A stretch of 64,000 nucleotides of DNA, taken from NCBI GenBank assembly GCA_949825065.1, contig OX463864.1:14273327-14337326 (forward strand), written 5' to 3'. Positions within the stretch are counted from its first letter, which is position 1, and every line of letters begins with the position of its first letter. The translations under genes were made by a program, and so were the position numbers. The notes under the pieces were generated by a model. The model did not search any database. It was not told the origin of the DNA and worked only from the letters and a program-made list of their open reading frames with translations. This stretch comes from Odontocerum albicorne (taxonomy: Eukaryota; Arthropoda; Insecta; Trichoptera; Odontoceridae). This document shows, piece after piece, positions 1 to 9,969 of this stretch.

Positions 1-354
1 TTGAGATGTATAAATAACAATTATTCAGAAATTCTTAACCACTTGATTGAGAAAAAAAAACCCTCATTCGATATCGATCTGCGTTTAAGGATTCTACTCG
101 TGAACCGGAGAGATTACTTACTGCTGGACCATATGGAAATAATCAAGATTGGAAAGAGTGTTAAATTAGTTCTCAACATTATAAATAATCAGGGAAGTCG
201 ACTCGATTAATAAATAAGTTGGGAATACAAAAATATATTGTTAAATCTATTTCCTATCAGTATAATTTCAAATAATTGTATTTTTCTCTTATTTCGTATG
301 ATGATATTGTGAACCTATAACCTGTTTTAACAGTGAAATAAAGATACTAGTATT

Positions 355-702
355 GTAATTTATTTTTATCAAACATTGTTTATTCCACCTTTTTGTGACG
401 GTATAACCCTACCGGTTTCAAAGCTTTCACCTCATCTTCAGGGGAGCGCAAACAAGACTAAATGCTGTTCGAACTGGTACCGATATACACACTTCAACGG
501 TTGGAAGCTGGGGGGTGAGAGAAGGCACGACCCAATTTCGGCCAAGAGCGGAGAGTTTTTGGGAAATAACTGTTCAACAGATGTTCCGATCGGTGTACTG
601 ACTTAGAAATTTCTAGGGCCTCTAATCTGTCCAATTTATTTCCGTTAAAAATAAATTACAATGTCTTTAAACCTCCACAACGTTAATGCCTTAACTATAA
701 AC
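355..702 (-). mobile_element. PLE-1 Penelope-like element, short copy with hammerhead core
   Basis: The insert is flanked by a perfect 14-bp direct repeat, AAGATACTAGTATT, at 341-354 and 703-716, which reads as a target-site duplication. On the minus strand it holds the end of a PLE coding region (about 480-650) and then the arm with the hammerhead-like core (392-452). Its outer right end (about 650-700) is an inverted copy of the arm edge, so the element has short inverted ends. The same sequence recurs at 1395, 30565, 34990, 44690 and 56376. The Penelope assignment comes from the GIY-YIG sequence attached to the 34990 copy. Confidence 0.7.
392..452 (-). ncRNA. hammerhead ribozyme-like motif, PLE-1 copy 1
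   Basis: Minus-strand order: a distal stem I strand (447-452, pairs with 392-397 with one mismatch), CCC pairing GGG (407-409), CUGAAGA (435-441), a 5-bp stem II with a GAAA loop, GAAA (416-419), and CCGGUA. CUGANGA and GAAA match the hammerhead core. One extra U lies between CUGANGA and stem II, which is not canonical. Helix III is the palindrome ACCGGU with no loop, so it could pair only between two molecules. Folded by hand. Confidence 0.5.
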
Positions 703-734
703 AAGATACTAGTATTATAAGTAAAGTGCAAATA

Positions 735-840
735 TGAATAGTTGAAGTAAAATAGGCACCAAAAACGTACCAAAAAAAAACTAAAAAAAAACTAAGTATG
801 CAGTTTCGTTCTATATGTCATATAGAACGAAACTGCAAGT
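735..840. mobile_element. fold-back MITE, partial, with perfect 18-bp hairpin
   Basis: Positions 799-835 form a perfect hairpin: an 18-bp arm starting GCAGTTTCGTTC, a 1-nt loop and its exact complement. The A-rich left flank, with a gttgaag...aggcac stretch, matches the arm of the fold-back element at 16450-16607. The right arm is missing, so this is a truncated copy of that family. Confidence 0.55.
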
Positions 841-1394
841 ACATCAAACAAAACCTCTTTAAAATATCAAATAAACAAGAAAATATACATCAATTACATT
901 TTAGGTGACGCATACGTTTGATACATTTTCTATTAAAATTAATTAATTTTATGTCGCTTAAAAGCTACGTTTTATAAATTAGAAAAACATATATATGATT
1001 TTTTTGTTTAAATACACCATATACAAACCCATATATTTATAATAAATAAAAAATAGTAAAAATATTGTAAATTAAACACAAACGATTAAAAATAATAAAT
1101 TATAAGTGGTAAAACATCCACCAAACGTCATCGTTATCCGCTCAAGGAAAACACCGTCTGTCTAAGGATAAGGGAGTATACGACTTTATTTTAAGAATCC
1201 CATCTTAAAGAGGAAGTAGAGGGGGAGATGGAGGTGGTTGACGGAAGAGATTACTCCAGAGTGGAGTCGGACGGTTCACTGCGGCCGTTTCATCGAATTT
1301 ACGTTTGATTGCGAAATCGTTTCATCGCCTGTTGATTATTTCTTTATACGAGTACATGACAAGATTTTTTATAGATATTATAATTTATTATGTA

Positions 1395-1700
1395 TAGTTA
1401 AGGCATTAATTAACACTGTGGAGGTGTAAAGACTTTGTCATTTGTATTGTCAAACACTGTTTAGTCAACAACTTCATACGAGTGTAACACTATAACCCTA
1501 CCGGTTTCAAGGTTTTCACCTCATCATCAGGGGACCAAAAACAAGACAGAATTACATCCGAACTGGTATCGACATTCACGCTTCTAACGGTAAAAAATCG
1601 GGTTAGGGATTGTAGGTGGAGGGAGGGAGAAGACAACTTCAGCAAGTAACGGTAAGATCTTAGAAATGTTATATTTGCCAGATGTTTATTCCAAAAATTT
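1395..1700 (-). mobile_element. PLE-1 (subfamily b) copy
   Basis: The left edge matches the arm edge seen at 30565 and 56376 (gttaaggcatt...aaacactgttta). Next comes a hammerhead-like core and then the terminal coding part of subfamily b, shared with 44690-44930 and 56600-56820. The end near 1700 is unclear because similarity fades. Confidence 0.6.
1486..1545 (-). ncRNA. hammerhead ribozyme-like motif, PLE-1 copy 2
   Basis: Minus strand: CCC before CUGAUGA and GGG after CCGGUA form inner stem I. Stem II is GAGGU-GAAA-ACCUU, five pairs with a GAAA tetraloop, followed by the GAAA core and the ACCGGU palindrome. The extra U after CUGAUGA is present here too. This is the cleanest stem II among the PLE-1 copies. 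Confidence 0.5.
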
Positions 1701-2250
1701 TGGTCAAGTGAGTCAGTAGGGGAATTGCAATATGCAAGATAAAAATGTCTTAATAACTTAATTTTTAATAATAAAATAAATCAAAAACTTATTTTTTTAT
1801 TCACCATTTTTTATTTATTTCACTACCGGTTTCAAAGACCTCCGTCTTCCTAGTCGGGTGAAGATGAACTAAATTATGTCTCAAATATATTTTTTTCTAA
1901 TTGTAATATGTACAGGAGAGGGGGAGGAGAGTAGAAAATATACTGATTGAATTTACTTCATTATTAAAAATTAATAAAAATTAAAAAAGTAAAACAAGTG
2001 TTTTTCTAATGATTCGAGATGTATATCTCAATATCTAGTTCATTAAATAAATTTATTAATTAAAATACACAGAAGCAATCCTAAATATACGATTTTGTCG
2101 CAAGGAGTTTTAAATTAGTGAAAAGGAAATTCATACAGAGAATTTGAAATTTATGAAACAATTTTACTTCATTCATATGCTGCGATAAGCAATTAAAATA
2201 ATAAGTACAGAGATATACTCGTACAATGTTTCTTCTTCAGAATAAATAAA
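1701..2250. other. AT-rich stretch with a broken PLE-2 arm
   Basis: At about 1830-1875 there is a minus-strand PLE-2 arm. Its core reads CCGACUA instead of CUGACGA, so the hammerhead is broken, although the UUCAC/GUGAA stem I and ACCGGU remain. I see nothing else. Confidence 0.45.
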
Positions 2251-2276
2251 ATTTTCATTTAAGACGAAAAACTTAA

Positions 2277-2576
2277 ATGAAATATATTTTTTTTCAAATG
2301 AAACGAGGACAATATCATTTCGATGAAACGTCTTCGCAACGAATTCTCAGTGGCAAACCGTACCGAATCAACTTCCAACCACCACAAACAGCATACTCTC
2401 GATTCGGCAAACGTAATGGTTTTATCGGCACAGTCTTCCGGTCTATCAGCTCGTCTTCGAATCCTCGGAAAGGATGGGCAGATCCTCCTCCAAGGCTGAC
2501 TGACAACCACCACCGCCCAAAGCCGATGGTGGCTGCTATCATCCCAGTTCCTGAAGACTACTGGAGAAGGATTTAA
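2277..2576 (+). CDS. candidate coding exon with RF-Gly-Lys-Arg motif (possible peptide precursor)
   Basis: A 99-codon open frame ends at TAA 2574-2576. Residues 42-46 are RFGKR (2400-2414), the form of an amidated RF peptide followed by a dibasic cleavage site; the preceding residues include PPQTAYS. Two-fold codons strongly prefer C endings (TTC, TAC, ATC, CAC), unusual in this AT-rich region and a sign of real coding. The true 5' end is unknown: the ATG at 2277 or 2298 may be intronic, with a possible acceptor ...ttctcag near 2350. No signal peptide is visible. I do not recognise a family. Open frames of 123 and 75 codons overlap on the minus strand, so coding and strand are both uncertain. 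Confidence 0.35.
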   Translation: MKYIFFQMKRGQYHFDETSSQRILSGKPYRINFQPPQTAYSRFGKRNGFIGTVFRSISSSSNPRKGWADPPPRLTDNHHRPKPMVAAIIPVPEDYWRRI

Positions 2577-2949
2577 ATTAACTCTCCAGATTATCTGGCC
2601 TCGGAAACGGTGGAAAGAGGTAGAAGGCATATTGAGTGCTGAATTTTTGGAATTGATTATATCAAAAAACGGTTTTCTTGCCGTTTTGATTTAATGTAAT
2701 AGCTTAGTCGATGCGAAATTATGATTTTTTGATATTTTTAAGAATTGATAGTCTAATGGTAGATAGATACCTTAAGGGTAGTATTCTGAAGGGTGGTTTT
2801 GCTAATTGTGGCTGTGTAGTCAACTAAGACCAGATCTAAGCCCTTTTGATCTGACATAAATTAATAAACATTATATTATATTAATATATCAACAATACGA
2901 GTACATACAAAGATTATGTGTATTAATTTACTAACATATGTACATACAG

Positions 2950-3130
2950 AGCACTCTGAGACGGTTGGGCAAGTGGAATGGATAAATCAAGAAGACTATT
3001 AAGTAAACAGTTCAAATGTGAGTAGAAGGCGTGGTAGAGGGAGACCAAGTAAAGTATGGTTCGATCAAGTGTATGATATTTTGCAAGAAGTAATAGAATT
3101 TACAAAAACTATGAGGATATAGCATATTAA
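2950..3130 (+). pseudogene. LINE-A C-terminal remnant
   Basis: A decayed copy of the LINE-A end: an LRRLGKWNG-like stretch in place of LRWFGHVERMNE, a gly/arg-rich region, then a gtatggttcgatcaagtg block coding KVWFDQV-like residues. Stops and frameshifts are present. Confidence 0.5.
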
Positions 3131-3139
3131 ATGAGTTTA

Positions 3140-3835
3140 TAACACAAACGGACTATATAGAATTTACAAAAACGCAAATAAAATATGAAAATTAATCTAC
3201 ATAAATTAAAAGGATTCCGTTTTGTGGTTGTCATGAGTGAACAAAATGGTTTAAAATTCGGTTTAAGAAAGACAGCTCTATCGAGTTGGAAACAAAACGA
3301 ATTAACCTTTTTCTATTTTAAACTTATATTTAAAGCATAGTGATTTTTTCTCGGTAGCGTGCTCTCAACGGCTACCGAAGCGGGGTAAACAAATTAATTA
3401 TAAAAACAAATCATTTTTGATGCACGCAAAATTGTAAAGCCATCCTGAACGATTAATCAAAATGTTTACATTACACGTACCCAGTCCTTTGTCTTGCTTT
3501 ATATTTAAAGCGAATAATTCACAATGTCCTGGATTAATATTCGCGATAAGGACTTATCGCGATCCTTCTCAACTTATTTGCACTGTTGAATAATCGTAAC
3601 GGTTTTTTTTTTAAATGTGTAAATTCCTCCCATTCTTTAATTCAACTGCTAAAATTTTCTTTGTCTTAATTCCTACATCAAAATGTATTATTTTTGCGTA
3701 TAATAATGGAAACGTTTGATACAACAATGTAACGTTTTACTATCCTTGATTTCATAAGGGTCACTAAGCCTCTGGATCAACTGTATCTACTGTTGCTTAG
3801 ATGCACGAGTGGAGAGGAACATTGGACCCTTGCAA
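3140..3835. other. no recognised feature
   Basis: AT-rich sequence without a convincing reading frame or repeat. The only local oddity is a TCGCGATAAGGACTTATCGCGA inverted repeat near 3541-3562. Confidence 0.3.
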
Positions 3836-4876
3836 GTGGATTTTGTATTGTATTATACTTTTGCTGTATACAGTACAACCTGGCGAGCTTATTCTTCTCC
3901 CTGGCTCCATTCCAACTCACTGTCTGCGAAGACTGTTGGGGTCAGCTCTCCTCGTCCTCAGATTGTATGCTCTTCTGTCCCGGACTACGTCCCCCAGGCC
4001 GTGCCTCTGCATCAGGTTATCTTTTTGCACCACCCATGAATTTTTTGGCCTTCCTCTGGTTGTTGTTCGAGGAAGATCAATGGAGATTACCTGATTCACA
4101 ATGTGATTGGGTGCTCTGCGTCCAACGTGCCCACGCCATCTCAATCGCCTCTCCTCCATCTTACTGTTGATGTCTGTAACACCTAGGCTTCCACGAATGC
4201 GTGAACTTTTTATTTTGTCTCTTAGGGACACATCAGCTGACCATCTTAGTAGAATTTGTTTCCTCTGCTTCACTTTGCTTGCCCCTGGAATCCTGCAAGC
4301 TGGCTCTGACATGATGTCAGACTCTGGATCACCGAGGGGAGAATCACTCTCGCTGCCGGACAAGGTAGTGCATCTTCGCAAGTGTTTTTCCATGAAGCTT
4401 CGGTTTGTTTGACTGTTTTTATTCACCGATTGTCATCAGACTTGGAACCAGAGTAGCCCAACTAACTAGGGCTGTGTCCGCTGTCATTGTTCATGTAATG
4501 GCCCATTATCAGATTAATCTAATGAGCCTGGATACCCATTAGCGATGGTGTATGTGACTAGTACCCGAATATGTCGAGTTGCCAGACCCACAAATTTGTG
4601 AGCCGCCGCTAACATGCGGGACAGACGCTCACTGCTTCTCACTTTAGCCGTACTTTTGGGATACTTCGACGGATTGGTTACCATCAACTTCCCCCTCAAG
4701 TCCGTTGCCCGTCGGTCACCAGCCTGGCGAGCTTATTGCCATGTGGTAATCTCTTCCGACCAACCATAAAGCTGTTGAAGAGGCCTTAAGTGAAAACCAG
4801 ATTGGAATCCTTTTTTTTTAACAGGATTGGAAGACAGGCGTCTTACCAACTAGGCCACGGAGGTCGTCGGATTTTG
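3836..4876 (-). mobile_element. SINE1 copy split by a LINE-B derivative
   Basis: The tRNA-like head lies at about 4838-4876 on the minus strand (GTGGCCTAGTTGG box A; the box B segment is deleted). The body runs to 4738, and the 3' part resumes at 3893 down to about 3836. The break is caused by the insert at 3894-4722. Joining the two parts gives the same order as intact SINE1 copies such as 32145-32530. Confidence 0.7.
3894..4722 (-). mobile_element. internally deleted RTE-like LINE-B with 15-bp target duplication
   Basis: A 15-bp direct repeat, CCTGGCGAGCTTATT, flanks the insert at 3879-3893 and 4723-4737. On the minus strand a 5' leader leads into an open frame (about 4426 to 3917). Its first 57 or so residues are not RT-like (NKNSQTNRS start, acidic SDSPLGDPESD). 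Then comes the conserved end of RTE-type polyproteins: RWSADVSLRDKIK, RGSLGVTDI, RLRWRGHVGRR, RGRPKNSWV. Compared with the copy at 57740-58225, homology starts abruptly at about 4249. Endonuclease and most of RT are therefore missing. The 3' end has no poly(A). Confidence 0.75.
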
Positions 4877-4879
4877 CAT

Positions 4880-5780
4880 GTACAAGCTGCATGTACGCCT
4901 GGCTATGAACGACCCTGGATATCTTTAAAAAAGTTCCAAAGAGCAAGAAGAGTGGCTCAGCAGGGCCCACATTTCTGTGGCATTGTCGCATCTAGGCTCG
5001 GGCTATTTTCTCACAGAAGATTACATGATCGACGTGGAAGAACGGTTCTAGGTTGACGTTGGAGTGGCGAGAGGATCCTCGACTACGAGGCCCGGCAACG
5101 ACGACGACTATAAACACACATAATGATTCAATTAATATATACTGTTCTTGACAACTACCCTGATGATGGATGACAAAGCAAGTGTTGAAATGCAGTGTGA
5201 TTTGTAATAAATAAAGCGGAATAAAACAAAGTAACTGTGTCATAATTTTAATAAAATAAATTGAAGATGTGACCTGATTACCATTGCCGAGAAGAAACCA
5301 AGGTGGGATGTTGGTATCGACAGGAAACGCGATATTTGTCAGAGGGTGTTTTTTTACCATCCATTTTACATCCCCAGCATGGTGTGGAAAGGGAAAATTG
5401 ATAACGCTGATAACGAAAATTTAATAAGCCCAAGGAAATTGATTGATTGATCGGACGGATTTCGTGTTTCGGGAGATAACTTTGACGGAAATAACCAATT
5501 TTAAAATGAAAAATACGTACGATTTTACGCCTGTTGGTTGGTTTTTGTTTTCTTTTTCTTGTTTCGTGATCGAGTCCTCACAGAAGCACAGTCGATTTCG
5601 TTACGTTAAGCGTATAATGTGTACTCGGGGTGCAATCCAAAAGTTCAAATGCTGAATTAAAATTTTAAAAATAAAAATTATTGCACAGAACTAAGAATGA
5701 GTAAATAAATAAAGGTTTATTGATAGCAACATAGTATGTATGGTATGTATATATACATTTATTCCGAAATGGCAAACTCG
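4880..5780. other. no recognised feature
   Basis: Overlapping short frames occur on both strands but none looks like a known protein, and no repeat ends were found. A short GC-richer part (4980-5110) has no supported exon. Confidence 0.3.
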
Positions 5781-5788
5781 TATATATA

Positions 5789-6343
5789 GGGTGTTTTTTT
5801 GGGTGTGATACGACTTGTTTTTGAAATAAAACACATATAAATTATTTAAATGACCGTGTATTTGAATTCAATAGATATGTGTTTAATGAAAATTATTGTT
5901 TGAAAATATAGATCATATGTTGACCGTGGCTGACTAATGGCTTATGTACCTTAACCGATCATAAGATGGGTTTCCCATTAAGAACTATAGAAGTTTAAAA
6001 TAAAATAAAACAACAACTAATAAACCAAAAATGGATCTGAAGGTTTAATTTGAAAGAATATTTCATGCCGTTTATGATTTAAACAAGATATCGTTCAAAT
6101 GGCTTCCACGGCTTCTTTTGCACTGGCCAATTCGATCACGCCAATTTTCGATGACTCGGTGGAGCATTTCCGGCTATATAGCGTCAATAACACGACAAAT
6201 GTTGGCCTCAAGTTCATCAAAAGTCTCGGGTTTGTTGGTGTAAACCTGTGATTTAACATAACCCCAAAGAAAATAAATCAGAGGCGTTAAATCGCACGAT
6301 CTTGGCGGTCAATTAAAAATCCTATCGCACCCAAAAAACACCA
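5789..6343 (-). mobile_element. degenerate DDE (Tc1/mariner-type) transposon
   Basis: Inverted ends GGGTGTTTTTTTGGGTGTGATA (left) and the near complement ending at 6343, with TA on both sides (5787-5788, 6344-6345). Minus-strand 6320-6060 still codes the C-terminal part of a DDE transposase: LIYFLWGYVKSQVYTNKPE, then ELEANI, then PEMLHRVIENW, and a KRSRGSHLNDI end. This resembles transposases with an SPDLTPLDFFLWG motif; the aspartates upstream are lost. Two stops are visible. The rest of the gene is deleted. Confidence 0.65.
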
Positions 6344-6389
6344 TATATTTCAAGATAATGGCGAAGAAAACACATTTAAGAGAGAAGTA

Positions 6390-6800
6390 ATCAAAAGGTT
6401 TGGACTCATCTCATCTCATAACATACATACCAACACGCCATTTTCCGGTCGGAGTAGGACGAGAGGACTTAGCGCCAGACTTTCCTATCTCGACAGACAT
6501 TCTTCACCTCTTCCACGTCCATACACCGTCTTACACAACTTCTACAATTTCCCTGACTTTCTACGTTGCCTTCTTTCAGAATATCATTAATTTGATCCAA
6601 CCATACTTTCCTTGGTCTTCCTCTCACACGCCTTCCACACACATTTTCATTAAATATGTTATGTTAATCGTTCTCAATTCATTCGTTACCCATGCTCAAA
6701 ACATCTCACCGTGCTCTTCTTTATCTTACTTAACAAATCAGCCTTAAGTTTGCATTAATCCTTATCACTTCATTCCGTATTCTGTCATACATATATTTTA
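6390..6800 (-). pseudogene. LINE-A C-terminal remnant
   Basis: The minus strand codes recognisable blocks in order: RIRNEVI, an NE...NENVCGRRVRGRPRKVWLDQINDILKEGNV-type stretch, and RSCVRRCMDVEEVKNVCRDRK. The RT core is absent and stops interrupt it. Confidence 0.6.
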
Positions 6801-6965
6801 TTTTATTTATACACGACAAGAAATCTATAAATACATAATTTGCGATAAAACAACAGGTAATTTAATTTGGACACACAATTTTAATGGATCTGGGTTTGTT
6901 GCCTTTCATTTGTCGTGTCCCCGGTAAACTAGGATTTTGCCTTTATCTCAGTGAGCACAATTTTC
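6800..6965 (-). repeat. dispersed retroposon 3' end (second copy at 44935-45095)
   Basis: The minus-strand copy runs from gcctagtttac...ggggacacgac through gaaaggcaacaaacccagatcc to an aaataaaataaaatat tail. It is present in the opposite orientation at 44935-45095. The A-rich tail suggests retroposition. No coding part is visible. Confidence 0.5.
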
Positions 6966-6969
6966 ACTC

Positions 6970-7420
6970 ATTGTCACTCACATATTATTCTCAATGGCAA
7001 TGCGGTACTTAATTCTAACCGCATAATAATTGAAATAATTACCATTTCAATATAATGTCCAAACAATTCCTCATTATTCTCATTAGACGTACACTCAAAT
7101 CCTTATGTGGTTGCCTATAAAAGTTCAGTACTGTTTAGTTTTCATTTGTTAAGTCAATGTCCATTATTTTAACACATAACATACGAGTACATGTCCTTAA
7201 AGGAAACATTTTCAATAAATGAAATAACACCACGCCAAATGCTGGTTACTCATAATGGAATATTAATTAGCCCCAGCATAAAATTCAAGTGATACTTGGA
7301 CGTTAACTAAAAAGCGACGAAAGTAAGATAAATGCGGTAGAAATAAGAGCGTAACGTAGAATGTTTTGAAAAACAATGAATGACAGAATAAAGAATGATG
7401 ACAATTGAAAAGAATGCGGA
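6970..7420. other. no recognised feature
   Basis: AT-rich with short frames only. I see no repeat ends or coding signal. Confidence 0.3.
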
Positions 7421-7780
7421 TTGAAATAAATTGCAGTGCTCAGGATAAAGAAAGGAACATTGAGATGGTTTGGTCATGAAGAAAGAATGAATAACAAAAA
7501 ATTTACAAAAATAATCTATACGAGTTGTATAGAATAGTTAAAAGGTTCGAGAAGACCTTGAAAATCTTTAAAATGGTTTGGGCAAGCGAAGAAAATGAAT
7601 GGCGAAAGAATGACTAAGTGAATATAAAAGTCACAAATGCAAAGCATGTGGAAGAATAAAACGACAAAATTTTGAAGTAAAGTAAAGTGAGAAGTATAAT
7701 TAATAGAATACTATATGAAAGTGGAGGAGGCGAAAGTTGTATTATAAGATAGAATAGTTAGGATATATGTTCTCTCTGCC
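7420..7780 (+). pseudogene. LINE-A C-terminal remnants, two degraded pieces
   Basis: TLRWFGHEERMNN-like sequence at 7460-7500 and a second similar block (MVWASEENEWRKND) near 7570 suggest two overlapping fragments, followed by GVEEAKVV-like sequence and ACTCAGG/CTGCCTACACGCAGG trailer sequence seen after other copies. Confidence 0.45.
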
Positions 7781-8289
7781 TACACGCAGGGAGCGCTCAG
7801 AGCTTTCTTGGCCTCCAAAAGCAGAAAAATCTCAGAGTGTCTTTGCAAACCTGAAAGAGGAGTATAGCGTGAGTTTCTCTACTAAACGTTACCCGTTGAA
7901 GAATTTACCCTGATACGACTAAACGAGAATCCCAGAACTTTTAGATCACTCGACGTAAATAAGGTTTAACGTAGTTGCTGACGAGATCTTAATAAGGAAA
8001 TTGTTACGTTGCGATGGAAATGTCGTCGCGCCTTTACAGATGATTTCCAATAATGAAAGAAAAAAAAAACACCAGCTCTTGACATGTTTTCAAAAATAAA
8101 ATCGAAGCGATGTTGAAGGAAATGCAATTAGAATTGAAAATGCACAAGTAAGATTCGAAAATACTTTATTTTTCTCGCATCGAGGATCCTATGTTAATAA
8201 AGCCACTTCACAAATAATCCTTGCTGACGTATTCTGCAAATGGGAAGAAAAAAAATGTGTATTTTTGTTTTAATTTTAACTTCGTCATG

Positions 8290-8600
8290 TAAAAAAAATC
8301 ATTCGAAATTCCTGAGAAAGTGCATTCTGAAATGGTTAAGGCATGTACAAAAAACCTAGAAAAATGTGGTTGGATCAAGTGAATAATATTAAAAAATGAA
8401 ATGTAACAAGATTGAGAAATTGTTGGAGCTGTAGGATAAGGTGTATGAGGAGTAGGAGCTGTAGGATTTATTATATTTTGTTACATTTTCGTTGTACATA
8501 GTACAACATGGTGAATTTATTATCATATGCATCTTCCAACCAACAAGAAAATAGTTACGTGAAAACCAGACTGGTATACTGCCGTCATAAGCAGATAACG
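8290..8600. mobile_element. LINE-A scrap (+) followed by SINE1 3' part (-)
   Basis: 8305-8400 on the plus strand keeps the aaatgtggttggatcaagtgaataat block of LINE-A. 8465-8590 on the minus strand is the SINE1 body: agtctggttttcac, a ttggttggaagatg stretch, then gttgtactatgtacaacgaaaa. No tRNA head remains. Confidence 0.5.
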
Positions 8601-9480
8601 GGGAAAAACAGAAATTCAACTAAGTATGAGGCAATATCAAATTCTGAACCATAATAATAAAAAAAAATACAGAAAACCATTTATTTCAACACAAAAATCG
8701 ACATAATGTATTTTTTAATTTTACAAAATACTAGGTTTTTCTAAGAAAAGAAAAAACAATAAAATGTTATTCATAAACAAAAAGACAGCAGGTGCCTATG
8801 CGTTTGCTGCGTTTTTGCTTATGAATCACATTTTACAGCTCTTTTTTTTATGAATCACGACATTTTTAAGCAGCAAAGAAAAACATAAAAGTGCAGTTTT
8901 CTCAAAACTTAAATTTTGCCATTAGCTGCGTTTTTGCTTATGAGGGCAGTATAGGTGTGTGCATTTATACATATTTTAAACATTTTTCATAGATATTTAT
9001 TGTGTTAACTGCTTATTCATTCTATTTTTTGTATTATACTTTACATTCTACTAAAATGTGCGATAAAAAAATTAACATCATCTAGGCCAAGCTCGCCCTC
9101 AATAATTGGAGGTGTTTCTCAATTGGGTGGATGTTATGAGATGAGCCCAGAACGTTTCATATGTCCTCTCAATTGTATTTTATTTTTGCATTGACTTAAA
9201 ATATATGTATTTCAGAATATACGAGTAATATAATATACGAGTATAAACTTATATTTCAGAATGGTTTGACACTTAAATGTGAAAAAATCTATACAATAAA
9301 TATAAATTAAAGAGACAGATCTGTTTCGCTTAACAAAAGCATTCAAACTGCATTTCTGTAAAGCAAAACATACCTGTCACTATAATTTGAGTTATTAAGT
9401 AGATGTACATTTACGTGTTGAATAATTATGTAATACAATGGACTTCAACAATATAAATAACAAATCAATTACTAAATCTA
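8600..9480. other. AT-rich, no recognised gene
   Basis: Three imperfect repeats of a gctgcgtttttgcttatga phrase occur at 8810-8950. Two TACGAGTA octamers lie at 9220-9243. Nothing else is supported. Confidence 0.3.
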
Positions 9481-9596
9481 TATTTATTTATTGAATCTTA
9501 AAAAAGACGTTTGTTACACTTTGTGGTGTCATGTTTTTTAATTTTTGATAAAATAAATAAACCCCTTTTTTTTGTATATACCGCTGTTTTTAACTT

Positions 9597-9645
9597 GAGT
9601 GGACTACCGGTTTCAAAGACTTCTTCGTCAGGTGAAGATGAAATA
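9597..9645 (-). ncRNA. hammerhead-like motif, PLE-2 left arm
   Basis: Minus strand has CUGACGA, a short weak stem II (AGA-AG-UCU), GAAA, and ACCGGU plus A. Stem I is weaker than in the right arm because the 3' strand reads GUCCAC. Confidence 0.4.
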
Positions 9646-9856
9646 AATTAAATGTCTTAATTACAGTAGCTACATGAGATGGGAGTTAGTGGCTAATAAG
9701 GGCAGGGGTGTAGGTAAGAGTCAAAAGGATGGCTTTTGAAAGCATATGTTTCCCGTTCAAAAGCCATTCTTATTATGTCTACCTAAGTCTTACCCTTAAT
9801 GGCCACTCCCCTCTTCTGTACCTACTGAAATTTAAAAAATATATTTTAGATACATC

Positions 9857-9900
9857 TTCACCTGACGAGGAATACGGGGGATTTCGAAACCGGTAGTGAA
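9857..9900 (+). ncRNA. hammerhead ribozyme, best preserved copy
   Basis: Reading 5' to 3': stem I strand UUCAC 9857-9861; CUGACGA 9862-9868; stem II GGAAU 9869-9873 with AUUUC 9881-9885 and a 7-nt loop; GAAA 9886-9889; CCGGU completing the palindrome ACCGGU; A9895 as the expected cleavage nucleotide; stem I strand GUGAA 9896-9900. Every core position is canonical and stem II has no bulge. Helix III is only the self-complementary ACCGGU, so activity would probably need a dimer. Folded by hand; not tested. Confidence 0.6.
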
Positions 9901-9969
9901 CTCACAAAAATAAAAACAGTGGTAAATACAAAAGGACAAAAAATAAATGTTTTATTAACCATGTTTATT

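Larger units (their letters stand above)
9490..9965. mobile_element. PLE-2 element made of two inverted arms
   Basis: The left arm (about 9490-9740) is on the minus strand and the right arm (about 9745-9965) on the plus strand. Each carries a hammerhead-like core next to an ACCGGT, and the centre contains an inverted repeat around cttttgaa...ttcaaaag. The left arm resembles 40540-40700. No open frame is seen between the arms. Confidence 0.6.

Noticed and set aside
3793..4170. Plus-strand frames of 97-125 codons
   Set aside because: Antisense shadows of the LINE-B frame on the minus strand, whose sequence is recognisable.
4514..4699. A 61-codon minus-strand frame as a separate gene
   Set aside because: It lies inside the 5' part of the LINE-B derivative (3894-4722) and is best read as LINE leader or ORF1 sequence.
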